A model generated the notes under the pieces. The model worked only from the letters and a program-made list of their open reading frames with translations, searched no databases and was not told the DNA's origin. From Atrina japonica (taxonomy: Eukaryota; Mollusca; Bivalvia; Pterioida; Pinnidae), in assembly GCA_030159075.1 (NCBI GenBank), contig BROG01000548.1:56001-120000 (forward strand): DNA of 64,000 bases. Reading direction: 5' to 3'. Both the position numbers and the translations under genes were made by a program. This document shows, in pieces, positions 51,524 to 64,000 of the stretch; the stretch's first letter is position 1; every line of letters starts with the position of its first letter.

Positions 51524-52258
51524 ATGAAAGATAAAAAGCTAGCGATGTCCTTTAATTTCACATTTAGATATATCGACAACGTTTTGTCAATTAATAATGA
51601 CAATTTTCATATATGTCAATGCGATCTATCCCAGCGAACTAGAAATTAATGATACAACAGAATCAAGCACACACGCTTCATACTTAGATATTTTTCTTGC
51701 TATAGATACAGACGGGAAATTGGCAACTAAGCTATACGACAAACGCGACGATTTCGGCTTTCCCATCGTTAATTTTCCACATTTAAGTATTTATGTCCCA
51801 CAGTCACTCGCATATGGATTTAATATTTCACAAATGATCCGATATATCAGTTCTTGTTCAACATACGAACATTTCATATACAGATGTGAACTACTCACTA
51901 ACAAATTATTGACACAGGGATATCGGAAACCGAGTTTGATGTCAACGTTTTGCAAATTTTACGGTCGGTATAATAGTCTTGTTTTCGATTACTCTGTTTC
52001 GCTAAGTGGAATGTTGAGTTTCTTATTCGATGGCGGTTGTTGAGAAGTAGTCTGTACCAGCCGTGACGAGGTATTTCAGGTATTTCATTAGGATTTCACT
52101 GTCAAGTCGCGGCGGGTGTGGCCGGTCGACGGGGGATGCTTACTCCTCCATGGCACCTGATCCCACCTCTTGGTTATCAGAGGTCCGTCTTTGTCCATTT
52201 AAACCAGATTTGTATCTATATCCTGGAGATCTTAAAGATCTCAGAGATTTTTATATGA
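51524..52258 (+). pseudogene. Element A, longest copy: reverse-transcriptase 3' half plus tail
   Basis: The first segment (from 51524) carries Phe-Arg-Tyr-Ile-Asp-Asn-Val-Leu-Ser-Ile-Asn. The catalytic YxDD is YIDN at 51569-51580, so the second catalytic aspartate is replaced by asparagine. A +1 frame change at about 51600-51630 moves the reading to the frame open until 52043. That frame shows Tyr-Pro-Ser-Glu-Leu-Glu-Ile, Ala-Ser-Tyr-Leu-Asp-Ile, Leu-Tyr-Asp-Lys-Arg-Asp-Asp-Phe, and Leu-Met-Ser-Thr-Phe-Cys-Lys-Phe-Tyr-Gly-Arg-Tyr. The full tail follows (GTGGCCGGTCGACGGGGGAT, GGCACCTGATCCCACCTC, AGGTCCGTCTTTGTCC), ending near 52258. The 5' half, including reverse-transcriptase domains upstream of motif C, is missing. 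It is dead by truncation, frameshift and the active-site change. The family class is unresolved. Confidence 0.85.
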
Positions 52259-52598
52259 TAGTGAAGACAAGTGGTAAAATGAAAATGATACGTCTGTGGA
52301 TCATGCATTTTCAACCCACAAGCCCGAATAACCATATGAACGAGACTAAAAAGACCTTTTTCGAGTTGTTCCATTCCGTTCAGTTTTATAAAAATAGTTG
52401 TTACTCAGATCACATGAATGCAGCGGAAAATGGAACTTTGTGCCTAATAGTTAGGCTACATTCAATATCTTGTTACAGTTCACCTGAGATGAATATAGTT
52501 TCGATAAATATTTTTCTGTAAAGATGACCGGTTGCATGTCATTTTTTTCAAATCTGGCATCTTCATTGCATGATATACATAATCGAAATAAATCGCTT
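52259..52598. other. No gene seen
   Basis: The 152-codon frame 52063-52521 is tail read-through plus flank. Confidence 0.45.
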
Positions 52599-52721
52599 GT
52601 GCCCTACTTTTTTGACTAACAGGCAGTGATTGTGCCCTACTTTTTTTACGAACAGGCAGTGATTGTGCCCTACTTTTCTGACGAACAGGCAGTGATTGTG
52701 CCCTACGTTTTTGACGAACCA
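52599..52721. repeat. Minisatellite, 33-bp unit, 3.7 copies
   Basis: Units begin GTGCCCTACTTTTTTGACGA at 52599, 52632, 52665 and 52698, each completed by ACAGGCAGTGATT. The exact 33-bp step keeps two minus-strand frames open. One reads as an 11-residue Lys-Ser-Arg-Ala-Gln-Ser-Leu-Pro-Val repeat. Variation between units is not clearly restricted to synonymous sites, so coding is unproven. Confidence 0.93.
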
Positions 52722-54099
52722 GAACAACTGGAAAAAGACCAGAACGCATGGCTCGAACCTTTTTGCGCTATTGAATACCAAGAATAGCAGCGGTAATTAA
52801 ATGTTTACCTAATATCTCCATTTAGGCTACCTATACATAGTCTCTTGTGAGCCAAAACCAAGGTTTCAAAACAATTTTGAAAAATCAAACGCAAGAACGG
52901 AAAAATTGTACGTTTTCATGTTTTACTCGACGTCATTTTTTTTACTCCTTGTTCACATGGATCATAACAATTATACGCATCTTGACGACAATTGATATTA
53001 TTACAATGTAGCAATTGCAGTAATAAAAAATGTACAGAATCATCGGGTGTACCCCAGCAAAGACAATTGTACGTTGTCAACTCAAATGTGTTAAGGTTTA
53101 AAGTGAAACACGTTCTATATATAACCTTTTGAGTCTGTTTTGTAGTTTATGAAACTGATTGTTAAAGTGCACTGACGATGAGTTAGTAAACAGTCTCTGT
53201 GTCTTCATTCATGGAAAAGAAACTCCATTGGTCAGATTTTGCATAAACGAGCGAGAGGATTGCGTAGGCTACACTATTTATTTGTATTTCATTGACTCTC
53301 CTATTATCTCTGTATTTATTACCTTGCTTTAAGTAATTTTAACAGCTGTGATCGCCATCAAGTATTCCTACTATTGCAAAAAGAGCGAAATAAACAACAC
53401 TGTCGCATCCCTTTACTATGCACATTTTCCAGGTGTCATTATTCAAATTAATTCCTTTTATCTGTTTAAACGTCTTATGTAAATTGTATAGAAGAATTTC
53501 TCAGGTGTAGAAACCGACAAGATTTTATATAGTGAGTGTTCTTTTCATCTGCGTTTGAAGTCCTCGAGAACTATAATTCCAAACCCACTTATTTTACATA
53601 AAATATATATCAGTTTATATATGTTTAAGTACAAATATCTACGAAACAATTGTTTTTTTTCAACATTAAAACCACAGAAATATCCGTGTTACCCGGCACG
53701 GTTTGGTACCAGAGTGTTACCATACTTGTAATTAAGTACCACCTATATTCCAAATACCAAGGTTAAAATAGACATGTATATTGCTACAGAAACAATAAAA
53801 CTTCTCTTACTGGAGACTGCAGATTGTCTACAAATTTAGATGTTGGGATAAATGTCGTACCACCCTGTAGGGAGAGAAAGCTCTTTCCGGAAATGCGGAA
53901 CTATCGTTTTTAACATATTTTGTCGTCTTTTTTAAATCAATGATAAATGTAGTTGGTTGCTCTATTATAATGTTTCAACGTGAGAGTGTGATGTATTGAG
54001 ATTGTTACTGATGTAAATTTTGAGTCCACTGAAATGTATTCTGCTGCATATTGAGTGACATATATTGTCATGATACCTTGATCAATGTAAACAATGTGA
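52722..54099. other. No gene seen
   Basis: Nothing recognised. Confidence 0.4.
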
Positions 54100-54302
54100 A
54101 TCTAGAAATGGGATTAGGTGCAATGGAAGAGTAAGCATTCCCCGTTGACCGGTTATACACGCCGTGAGTCCACAGTCAGTTTCAAATGAAATAGGCGAGA
54201 AAGAAATCCTTGTCACAATTAGTACACGCACCTTAACAACCGCTATCGAACAGGTAACACAACATTTCATTTAGTGAAACAGAGTAATCACAAACAATAT
54301 AG
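54100..54302 (-). mobile_element. Element A tail plus end of coding part (inverted)
   Basis: The plus strand shows TCTAGAAATGGGATTAGGTG, GAAGAGTAAGCATTCCCCGT, TGACCGGTTATACACGCCGT, TTAACAACCGCTATCGAACA and TTAGTGAAACAGAGTAATCA, reverse complement of the family tail. The terminal TTTGGTATCTG motif is absent. Confidence 0.8.
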
Positions 54303-57245
<2,943 letters not shown>

Positions 57246-57400
57246 ATTTTACAACCATTTCTGTTTATTTTCATGTATCTTTTATTCATTTAGTGCTTGC
57301 CTTCGGCAGGTTTGGGATAACCTATTTTTACAACCATTTTTTGTTATTTTCATATTTCTTTTTTGTTCATTTTAAACTCCTTTTGACAGTTTTAGAAGTA
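57246..57400. repeat. Degenerate two-copy duplication, about 80 bp unit
   Basis: ATTTTACAACCATTTCTGTT with TTATTTTCATGTATCTTTTA is echoed about 80 bp later by TTTTTACAACCATTTTTTGT with TATTTTCATATTTCTTTTTT. Confidence 0.7.
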
Positions 57401-57954
57401 TAGTAGAATCCATATAACCTGGTGGGGTGGAGTCTTGTGAACCCATTCTTGACCTGGACGAGTTTAAATTTTAGGTAAATACAGCATACAGATAAAATTG
57501 AAATGAGTAGAGTAATCGTTCCTTCTTGTTACCAAACGTAAGAGAGTGTTTACATTTTTATGGAAACATAAAGTAAAGGGTGAAGTTAACCGCCCTCCCC
57601 CCACCAAACAAAAATCACCTTTCGCCAAATGCACCTTTTGGCAACCTTTTCCATTATGACGTCACAATTAAATGGACTGTCAAATACTTATGTGATTATG
57701 ACATCACATTCGAATGAAATAAAAAACCACATGACCAGCAATGTGTTAGACACTTGGCGATAGGTCAATGTAGTGCACTATCATAAAAATGGCTAGACAG
57801 TATTCATTTCGCACTTATTCATCGTTACACTTTTACGACAAAAAATATATCCAATCGTCTTCAATTTGCCAAAATTACCAATCTCATGTATGACATGTCC
57901 CCGCCTCAGTTATTTAGCTATTTAGTTAAGGAGACAATGTGCAAATCTGATGAA
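57401..57954. other. No gene seen; TGACGTCA at 57657
   Basis: TGACGTCA at 57657-57664 is followed 40 bp later by the relaxed form TGACATCA. Confidence 0.4.
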
Positions 57955-58178
57955 CATTGGACATGCACAGACCTCTGATATGTCAGATGTGGGGCAAAGT
58001 GCCACTGAGAAAACATCCCTTGTTGACCGATCACGCCCTATTCGATTCCACAAACAAATGAATCGTCATCACACTCGGTAAAGACAAACAATATTTAACA
58101 GACTATTCAATATTTCATTTACATGAAAAATTGTAATTGCAAACAAAGTGGTCATACCGACCATAAAATACAAATTGC
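57955..58178 (-). mobile_element. Element A tail plus end of coding part (inverted)
   Basis: GGACATGCACAGACCTCTGA, GGGGCAAAGTGCCACTGAGA, ATCCCTTGTTGACCGATCAC, ATTTCATTTACATGAAAAAT and GGTCATACCGACCATAAAAT follow the inverted family order with heavy decay. Confidence 0.7.
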
Positions 58179-59130
58179 AACAGACATATACAACTTTAGT
58201 TCAAATACACCGTTCGTCTTTGTAAAAAAGGCAAACCATAGCAATGCAGAACATGAATACAGAGAATACATGAAGTTTGGAACTCGGTTTGGCCTTGTTC
58301 GTACAATACATTATACTACTAATGTCAGAAGGTCGACTTAGATAAACTCTGTCAAAAAAGAACATTGTCATTCCTTCAGTTCATAGCTCTTCCGAAAACA
58401 AAATATTCTCATAATCATCGAAGCATTCAAAAGTCCTTAAGCTGTCAAAGTTATGTCGGATTTCATACATCTGTATGGCCGGAACAATTTGTCAAATTTG
58501 TAGTTTGTGACAAATTATATATGTGGATCCGAGTGAAACAAATAATTTGATAGGTATAAAGTGTGATAAATTATTTTTCCAGCAGTTTTATGAACAATGT
58601 CCGAGGTGGCCTGTAAGTGAATAGTTACCGCTAGAAACAATTTCTGTTCCAAGTGAACGATTTTCGTAGCAAAAAAAAATATATATGAATGGTTTTATTC
58701 TTTGTTCTATTTTTAACTTGTTATTTTCATCAATAATCATTCTTGTCATTATCAATTATCCTTTCCTGAAATTAAGATCGACAAAATTTAGAAGATGTCA
58801 TTGATGAAATCCAAAACCTGCAGGTTGTTTTGTCACGTGATTTAGGATATCGAGTACAATGCAGAAAAATGTTTCAACGGAATTTTAGTTAATACTTTCA
58901 TGAATTGAAAATATCACATTTTCTTTCAAACTTCTTTGTATGAAATTTGTAATAAAAAATCAACTTGAATCGCATTGAATTCAAAATGTTTCAAAGCTAC
59001 CCTGCGGCAATTTTTATCTAATTTAAATGGCCAGGTGACCGCTTTATTAAGACCGTACTTTCCTGACATAGCACGTAGTATTATATATAATGAGTGTGTA
59101 TATGTGAGAACAGACTTACCTAAACACAGT
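58179..59130. other. No gene seen
   Basis: Nothing recognised. Short frames here have no motif. Confidence 0.4.
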
Positions 59131-59335
59131 GGGACCTCCGTGGACGAGTGGTTAGAGCATCGCACTTGGAACCATGATGTTTATCACTTCAGGTCAGATT
59201 CGAGCGCCGCTGGAACTTATGCTGATTTTTGAAGAAATTTCGACAGTTTACTTGCGATAGTTAACCGGGCTCTCTCCTCCACGATTAAAAACTGAAAAAT
59301 TGTCAAGTGTGGCGTACAATACTATTGGAAATCAA
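59131..59335 (+). mobile_element. SINE-1 copy, full length
   Basis: CCTCCGTGGACGAGTGGTTA and GAGCATCGCACTTGGAACCA form the head, with a B box at about 59193-59206 (GTCAGATTCGAGCG). CCGCTGGAACTTATGCTGAT, ACAGTTTACTTGCGATAG and CTCTCCTCCACGATTAAAAA follow. The end is TTGTCAAGTGTGGCGTACAA. Confidence 0.85.
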
Positions 59336-59403
59336 TGAAAATTGAAAACCATAATAAACTATAGAAAAAAAATACATATCACTCAGATATTCAGGGATGG
59401 AAG

Positions 59404-59522
59404 GGTTAAACTAGGGTTTTCTGGAGATAGCCGACGTTTAATACATTTTGGCATAGTTAAACCTAGTTTTTCTACAATTAATGGAAGTAAATGGATAATA
59501 CTAGGTTTAACTTGTGAAAAAG
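59404..59522. repeat. Three copies of a GTTAAACCTAGT-type word, one inverted
   Basis: GGTTAAACTAGGG at 59404, AGTTAAACCTAGT at 59455-59467 and its exact reverse complement ACTAGGTTTAACT at 59510-59522. The last two form a hairpin with a 42-base loop. Confidence 0.7.
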
Positions 59523-59829
59523 AAACAAGGATATAACTAAACTATTGAAAGCATCATCAATATTGTATAGTGGTTACTCTTAGATGAATTTGGGAATACA
59601 TTTAGGTTTTGTGTTTGGTCATGTATGATACCGCTTCCTGTTTCGGAACTGTACATCTATTTTGAATTCGAGATCAATTGATGAAGTCCTGTTGACTAAA
59701 AAAATCGTCATCTTTGGTATTTAGTTTTACCTTTTGCTTTGCAACACTATAACTTGCTTATAATATCTAATTAAATAATGTAATTTGGCATGTCATACAT
59801 ATGCCTCCTTCTTGGGACATTTTAGTTAC
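59523..59829. other. No gene seen
   Basis: Nothing recognised. Confidence 0.45.
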
Positions 59830-60072
59830 GTATTTCACTGATGACGTCAGGTTTCCTATCGTGAACTTTCCCAGATCATCCGGTATGCGTTTAATCAACG
59901 TATTATAAATTCACATACAGTCGTAAACTACTTTCCGAGAAGGATACGAGGAATCGCGTTTAATGTCAACATTTCGTAAATTTTAAGGTCGGTATCATAA
60001 CCTCGTTTGCAATTGTTTCATTTAGTCACATGTTGAGTAGTCGTTAATGATTCACTTATAACGATCGGAATT
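59830..60072 (+). pseudogene. Element A reverse-transcriptase 3' end and start of tail
   Basis: GATGACGTCAGGTTTCCTAT, AACTTTCCCAGATCATCCGG, CGTAAACTACTTTCCGAGAA, CGCGTTTAATGTCAACATTT and CGTAAATTTTAAGGTCGGTA match the family in order. The tail starts (GTTGAGTAGTCGTTAATGA) and is broken at about 60072 by a SINE 3' end. Confidence 0.75.
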
Positions 60073-60157
60073 ATTTGCCCTTTACCGGCATTTGGTGATA
60101 TCTATATATGATTGAAAGATTCTTGAGTGGTACATTAAACAACAATACAACAACAAG
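60073..60157 (+). mobile_element. SINE 3' end inserted in an element A tail
   Basis: CCTTTACCGGCATTTGGTGA, ATATATGATTGAAAGATTCT and TGAGTGGTACATTAAACAAC with CAACAACAAGG are the SINE-2 3' end. The copy is 5'-truncated. Confidence 0.75.
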
Positions 60158-60179
60158 GAGAACAACTTTTTATTCTAAT

Positions 60180-60300
60180 TTAACTGTGGCCTCTTGGTGT
60201 GCGTAACAGGTAGATATGAGATGCTACCTAATCCATGACACCTGATCCCACATCTGGATTTTCCGGATATGGTCCGTGTTTTTCCGATATTTACAATATC
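60180..60300 (+). mobile_element. Element A tail, continuation
   Basis: GTAGATATGAGATGCTACCT, CATGACACCTGATCCCACAT and GATTTTCCGGATATGGTCCG resume the tail after the inserted SINE. Confidence 0.7.
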
Positions 60301-60354
60301 GCAATAGTCTCTTTTGAACATCCTGGCGATTGGATAATGCGTGATTATTATGAC

Positions 60355-60470
60355 ATCGACATATGTTAGTCATCCCATTTGGGATTCGCAATTGTTTTTC
60401 ATATTGAGACCATTTGTATATTTAATGTCTTGTGTTGTAATTGAACTGGAGTTTTTGGTTATCCAGTAGA
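60355..60470 (+). mobile_element. Element B 3' part
   Basis: CATCCCATTTGGGATTCGCA, TGTTTTTCATATTGAGACC, ATTTGTATATTTAATGTCTT and GGAGTTTTTGGTTATCCAG match the 3' two thirds of element B. The GATGCTNACTCC core is missing. Confidence 0.7.
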
Positions 60471-61020
60471 AATTTATTCACGCAGTCAAAATGACAATCA
60501 AAACTTATATTGACATCTTCGCGATACTATCCATACGGTATTTTAGAAAGGGAGAGGGAAGGAGTTGCCAGAACAGTAACTGCGGTGGTCGCGGTTGTTA
60601 AATATAGTTTTTTCTATTAATACGTTTCAAGAAGAAACAAGTAAATATGTATGTTTTAAAGTTTACATTTCTAAGTCAGTTTAATGGCTTTCATGGTGTT
60701 TTATTTTCTATTGTATCTGTTTACGTGATTTTAAAATTATGTGATGCAATCTTGTCCAAGCGGGATGTAAACACGAAGTAGAAAAGTATCGTGACGTTCT
60801 TTCGTATCACTCCAACGAGCATTATGTACTGGGTACTTTATACGCAATATTTGTTTACTAGGCTAAAGAAGGTCAAGATGTTTATATTTCTTTTCACGAA
60901 ATTAACAATTAGTGTAATTACTATCATTAAGTGATTCTATAAAATATAATTGCTTTAAAAATTTGATTTCCATTTAAGTCAAACACGGATAAAAGGAACT
61001 AAAGCACATGAGCGTGTGTG
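60471..61020. other. No gene seen
   Basis: Nothing recognised. Confidence 0.45.
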
Positions 61021-61178
61021 CAAATGAAATGTTGAGTTTCCTGTTCGATAGCGGTTGTTGAGACGTCTGTTCCAATTATGAAGAAAATTTGTTCTTCACT
61101 TATTTCAAATGGATTTAACTGACTCACTGCGGGTGTTACCGGTCAACAGTAGATGCATGGCACCTGATCACAACTTTA
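61021..61178 (+). mobile_element. Element A tail fragment
   Basis: AAATGTTGAGTTTCCTGTTC, GCGGTTGTTGAGACGTCTGT, CACTGCGGGTGTTACCGGTC, AACAGTAGATGCATGGCACC and TGATCAC follow family order. A deletion removes TACTCCTCC from the core. Confidence 0.75.
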
Positions 61179-63174
61179 AATTTCAATATACATGTATATA
61201 TTCAGTGTTTTTCACTGGAATTAAAGAAGAAAATTATATTCATCCAAAAACTCGAGATTTACAACAAAGTTCGAATAAGTTTGTAACTAGGGAAATTTGA
61301 ATGCTTGTAACATATAATTGTAAACAAAATTAAAGAATAAACTTAGAATTAAGTCAAGAAAATTTTGTAAAATATGACTGTTTTATACTAAAAGTAATCG
61401 GGAAGATTTTTTATAAACTTACGGCATGGCGCTGAAAATGGTCCTATGAAAATATCAAAGCAGGGTTGTTTAAAAATTATTCGATAATTTCGGACAAAGG
61501 AAAATTAATTGCGCGTTTTCCATTTGAAACTAAAACTAAATTTTCAATTTTGAAAATAATGGCATTATCAGCATTATACTTTAAACTTAAATATCAAAAC
61601 TTTAAAAGCAAATATTCAAACACGACTTTAGTGTCAGTCTAATCGAATTTATTCAGTGTGGTCCTTTTTACATTTTGTAAAAAAGATTTAAAAAGCAGGT
61701 ACATCCACTAAACAAATAGAAACAACCATTGTTCAATAAATAATTGGTAATTTTCTTGATTCCTAGAAAGAACATAATATAGTTAACACATTTAATAAAA
61801 AAAAATCCAAGACAACCGCAGGTATGTTTCCTATTTGCTGCGGTGTTAAGCAAACAGATAGCTGCAATGCAAAATAACAATGTCAGAGCTGTGGGATATA
61901 ATGACAATGTTCCAACGGTGAATAAAAGACTACATGTATACATGCTGTGTAATCCCAAGTCAAACCATTTATCCTTCTTTGAGCAAAGGTGAACAGGAGT
62001 CAAAATGCAATCTGTTGTCTACTTTCTATAATAAGATCGCAGATACAGTGTCACCCTACTATGTAGATCTTCCCGCAGATAATTATACGTTTGTACTGCT
62101 GCACTTCCCGACTTGGTAAAAATTTAAAAAGGATTTGAAAAAATTAAACTAATTTCACACCCCTTAACTGTACACCATTGATAGATTTGCAATGCCGTGT
62201 TCGACAAACACGAATGGTTCTTTTCTGTACAATAAAGTAAATTGGTAGAGAATGTTGCCAAGGATTATAAACCTGACATAGGGCAATGACTGAAAACTTA
62301 CACCTCTATCAAATTCGAATTGTCCCGTAATCACGGTGCACATAGCTGAGTTGAACCTGTCTACCTAATTGTGCATTTGCTTTTTTTTCTGACCCATTAA
62401 ATGACAGAGCGTCAATTATATCTTGATCTATAATTAACGAATCATATTACAAAGACATGCTTTTGAAAATATCCGTGTTTCTTTTTCATCATTCTGATAG
62501 CAAAGGACTATGGATTTCTATAAAAAAACTGTCAGAAATGCGCGAATATTGTCAAGAGTTATCAAGTATGAAATGAAGTACAATTGGGGATCAAAACTGC
62601 AATTAATATATTAGACAGCTATTCCATTAAATTTTTTATTCTTGACAATTATAATTCATTAACACTTGTTAAGATTACTTTATGTTATCTTTCGTAACAG
62701 GAAAGAAATCATGCTTTATTAGTGCATTTGGGAAACGATACGCAAAAGAGAGAATATGCCAATCAATTAATAACCTTTTCACCCCTGACGACGCATTTGT
62801 ACTAGTCTATATCGTTGATGTTCAGTAGAGTCTATTAATTGTTCAGATAGACATGATCATCTCAATATACAGAAGTAAAACCCGTCAACGCAGTAAATTA
62901 TGATCGTGTACATCCAAGTAGATTACCCACTTTACGTGCAAAAAGGTGGTTCATGTAGGTCATTTCATCAAAATCCTTTAATACCCGGAGTCATGGTTTT
63001 CCGAAATTTCTGTAAAAGGTGTTCCACATTATAATTATATAATGGTTTGTTGATGCCCCCTCCAAAGTATTGGGGTGTATCAAGAGGATACAAGTAATGC
63101 AACTTAAGTAAGAGATGTTGAAATCGATTTGCTTGCTTTTATGATTTATGACAATTTTTCAATTGTACGGAGTT
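61179..63174. other. 2 kb without a gene
   Basis: A 111-codon minus frame (61668-62003) is Cys/Leu/Phe-rich and might look membrane-like, but it lacks a recognisable domain. No repeat family was seen. Confidence 0.4.
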
Positions 63175-63345
63175 GGTTGGTTTTAATTCGTAAAACAATT
63201 TAACCGGAATAGACCATCGGCCCTCCACAAGTAAACTGGTAACCGTCCTCACAAAAAATAGGGTTTAGGTGACCAGACCCCGAGCTGATTAGAGATGAGA
63301 TGCTTCTTGGTTTAACCGACGAGATACTCTAATCACACACTCGAA
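63175..63345 (-). mobile_element. SINE-1 copy (inverted)
   Basis: ATCGGCCCTCCACAAGTAAA, CTGGTAACCGTCCTCACAAA, AGGGTTTAGGTGACCAGACC and TACTCTAATCACACACTCG are the inverted body and head. The tail block is decayed. Confidence 0.75.
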
Positions 63346-63571
63346 TATTGAGCCTCCCCCTACCGACATTAAAAATCCCTGGAATTTGACTTTTAGAACG
63401 AAGTTTACGCAATTCGTACAACCACACAACGACGGATGGGAACCAAAGAAACTCGGGTTACTTAAAAAAATCTATAATTTTCTTTCTTTTTGAGTAAATT
63501 CTAATGTCGTCGACCAATAAGATAGATAGATGATTTAATCATATTCAGTTTTTGTCTTGATTTTTGTTTTG

Positions 63572-63602
63572 AGTGACGTTTTACGCCATAGTCAACAGTT
63601 GT
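63572..63602 (-). mobile_element. SINE-1 tail scrap (inverted)
   Basis: GACGTTTTACGCCATAGTCA then ACAGTTGTT is the inverted end of SINE-1. It is cut off exactly where an element B core begins. Confidence 0.55.
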
Positions 63603-63755
63603 TCATGCTAGAAGGTGACGTTGACTCCTTTCGGACTCCTGGTCGCATCACATTTGAGAATCGCAATTGTTCTTCATGTTGAGACAATTTTTATATCTAA
63701 GTTAATGTTTGACTTGCATTTTCTATTATCCATTGATACATGTTCATTATTACTC
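63603..63755 (+). mobile_element. Element B copy
   Basis: AGGTGACGTTGACTCCTTTC, GGACTCCTGGTCGCATCAC, GAGAATCGCAATTGTTCTTC, ATGTTGAGACAATTTTTATA and TTATCCATTGATACATGTTC are in family order. Confidence 0.75.
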
Positions 63756-64000
63756 AGTTACATGTTAGCAGTCAGTTTTTCACTCATGTCTAAGTGAGTG
63801 GTTCTTATATACAATGCAATCACATTTTGAGATTATATATATATATGCAACAAGAAAGAGAGAGATGTTTTCGTTTATTAACCGCTACAAATAACATATA
63901 TTGCCATTTCAACGAGAGATTTGTGAAACTGATCGCATTTGACCTTCTGATGTGTCGAGTGATAATAGGTTACAGAAACGCTAACATATAATCATGTACT
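63756..64000. other. No gene seen
   Basis: AT-rich end of window with a short GA run near 63855. Confidence 0.45.

Noticed and set aside
52063..52521. 152-codon plus-strand gene
   Set aside because: It starts inside the non-coding tail of element A and continues into flank.
61668..62003. Cys-rich membrane protein on the minus strand
   Set aside because: Hydrophobic composition is expected from AT-rich DNA, and no signal peptide logic, domain or exon structure supports it.

Overview
This window looks like intergenic DNA from an animal nuclear genome, most likely a bivalve mollusc. It is AT-rich and has no bacterial gene layout, no long reading frame and no exon I can recognise. The bivalve call rests on my recollection of its interspersed repeats: a truncated reverse-transcriptase element with a conserved 3' tail, and tRNA-derived SINEs ending in a GGGACGTTAAACAACA-type tail. 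I ran no database search, and the species cannot be named.

Names used below. Element A is a 5'-truncated retroelement that keeps only the reverse-transcriptase region from the GxPxGT..APLL box onward, plus a non-coding 3' tail. The tail core reads GGATGCTTACTCCTCC / GGCACCTGATCCCACC and ends in a TTTATACTTTGGTATCTGAG motif. Element B is a short repeat whose core is related to the element A tail. SINE-1 has a Ser/Leu-tRNA-like head (TGGCCGAATGGTTAGAGC) and a GTTGAATGTGGCGTAAAA-type tail. SINE-2 has a head closed by GCCGGC and a GACGTTAAACAACA tail. The V-like SINE has a TACCGGGTCATACCAAA segment.

Layout. 0-8 kb: an element B copy, long GT and TA arrays, a SINE-1, then a dense nest at 5.0-7.8 kb. 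The nest holds head-to-head element A pieces with a perfect 107-bp inverted repeat, a 1.37-kb foldback element and a pogo-like MITE. 8-24 kb: scattered SINEs, element A fragments (11.4, 13.5, 16.4 and 16.9 kb), element B copies (12.1, 18.6, 23.0 kb) and GAT arrays. 24-36 kb: SINE-2 copies, a TTAA-ended MITE, a 460-bp TA mosaic, a 60-bp-unit minisatellite at 31.2 kb, and CT and TA arrays. 36-51 kb: mostly featureless AT-rich DNA with an inverted element A piece, the second MITE copy abutting a V-like SINE, TA arrays, a hairpin at 49.3 kb and three SINEs in a row at 49.9-50.6 kb. 51-64 kb: the best element A copy (51.5-52.3 kb), a 33-bp minisatellite, a TA/GT/GA compound array, further element A, B and SINE pieces, and a nested SINE insertion at 60.1 kb.

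No genes work together here. The biology visible is repeat turnover: truncated retroposition, SINE insertion, MITE insertion next to TA arrays, and tandem expansion. Most reading frames above 60 codons are microsatellite translations, read-through of SINEs, or chance frames in AT-rich DNA. Two weakly gene-like frames (22.1 and 40.4 kb) are listed at low confidence.
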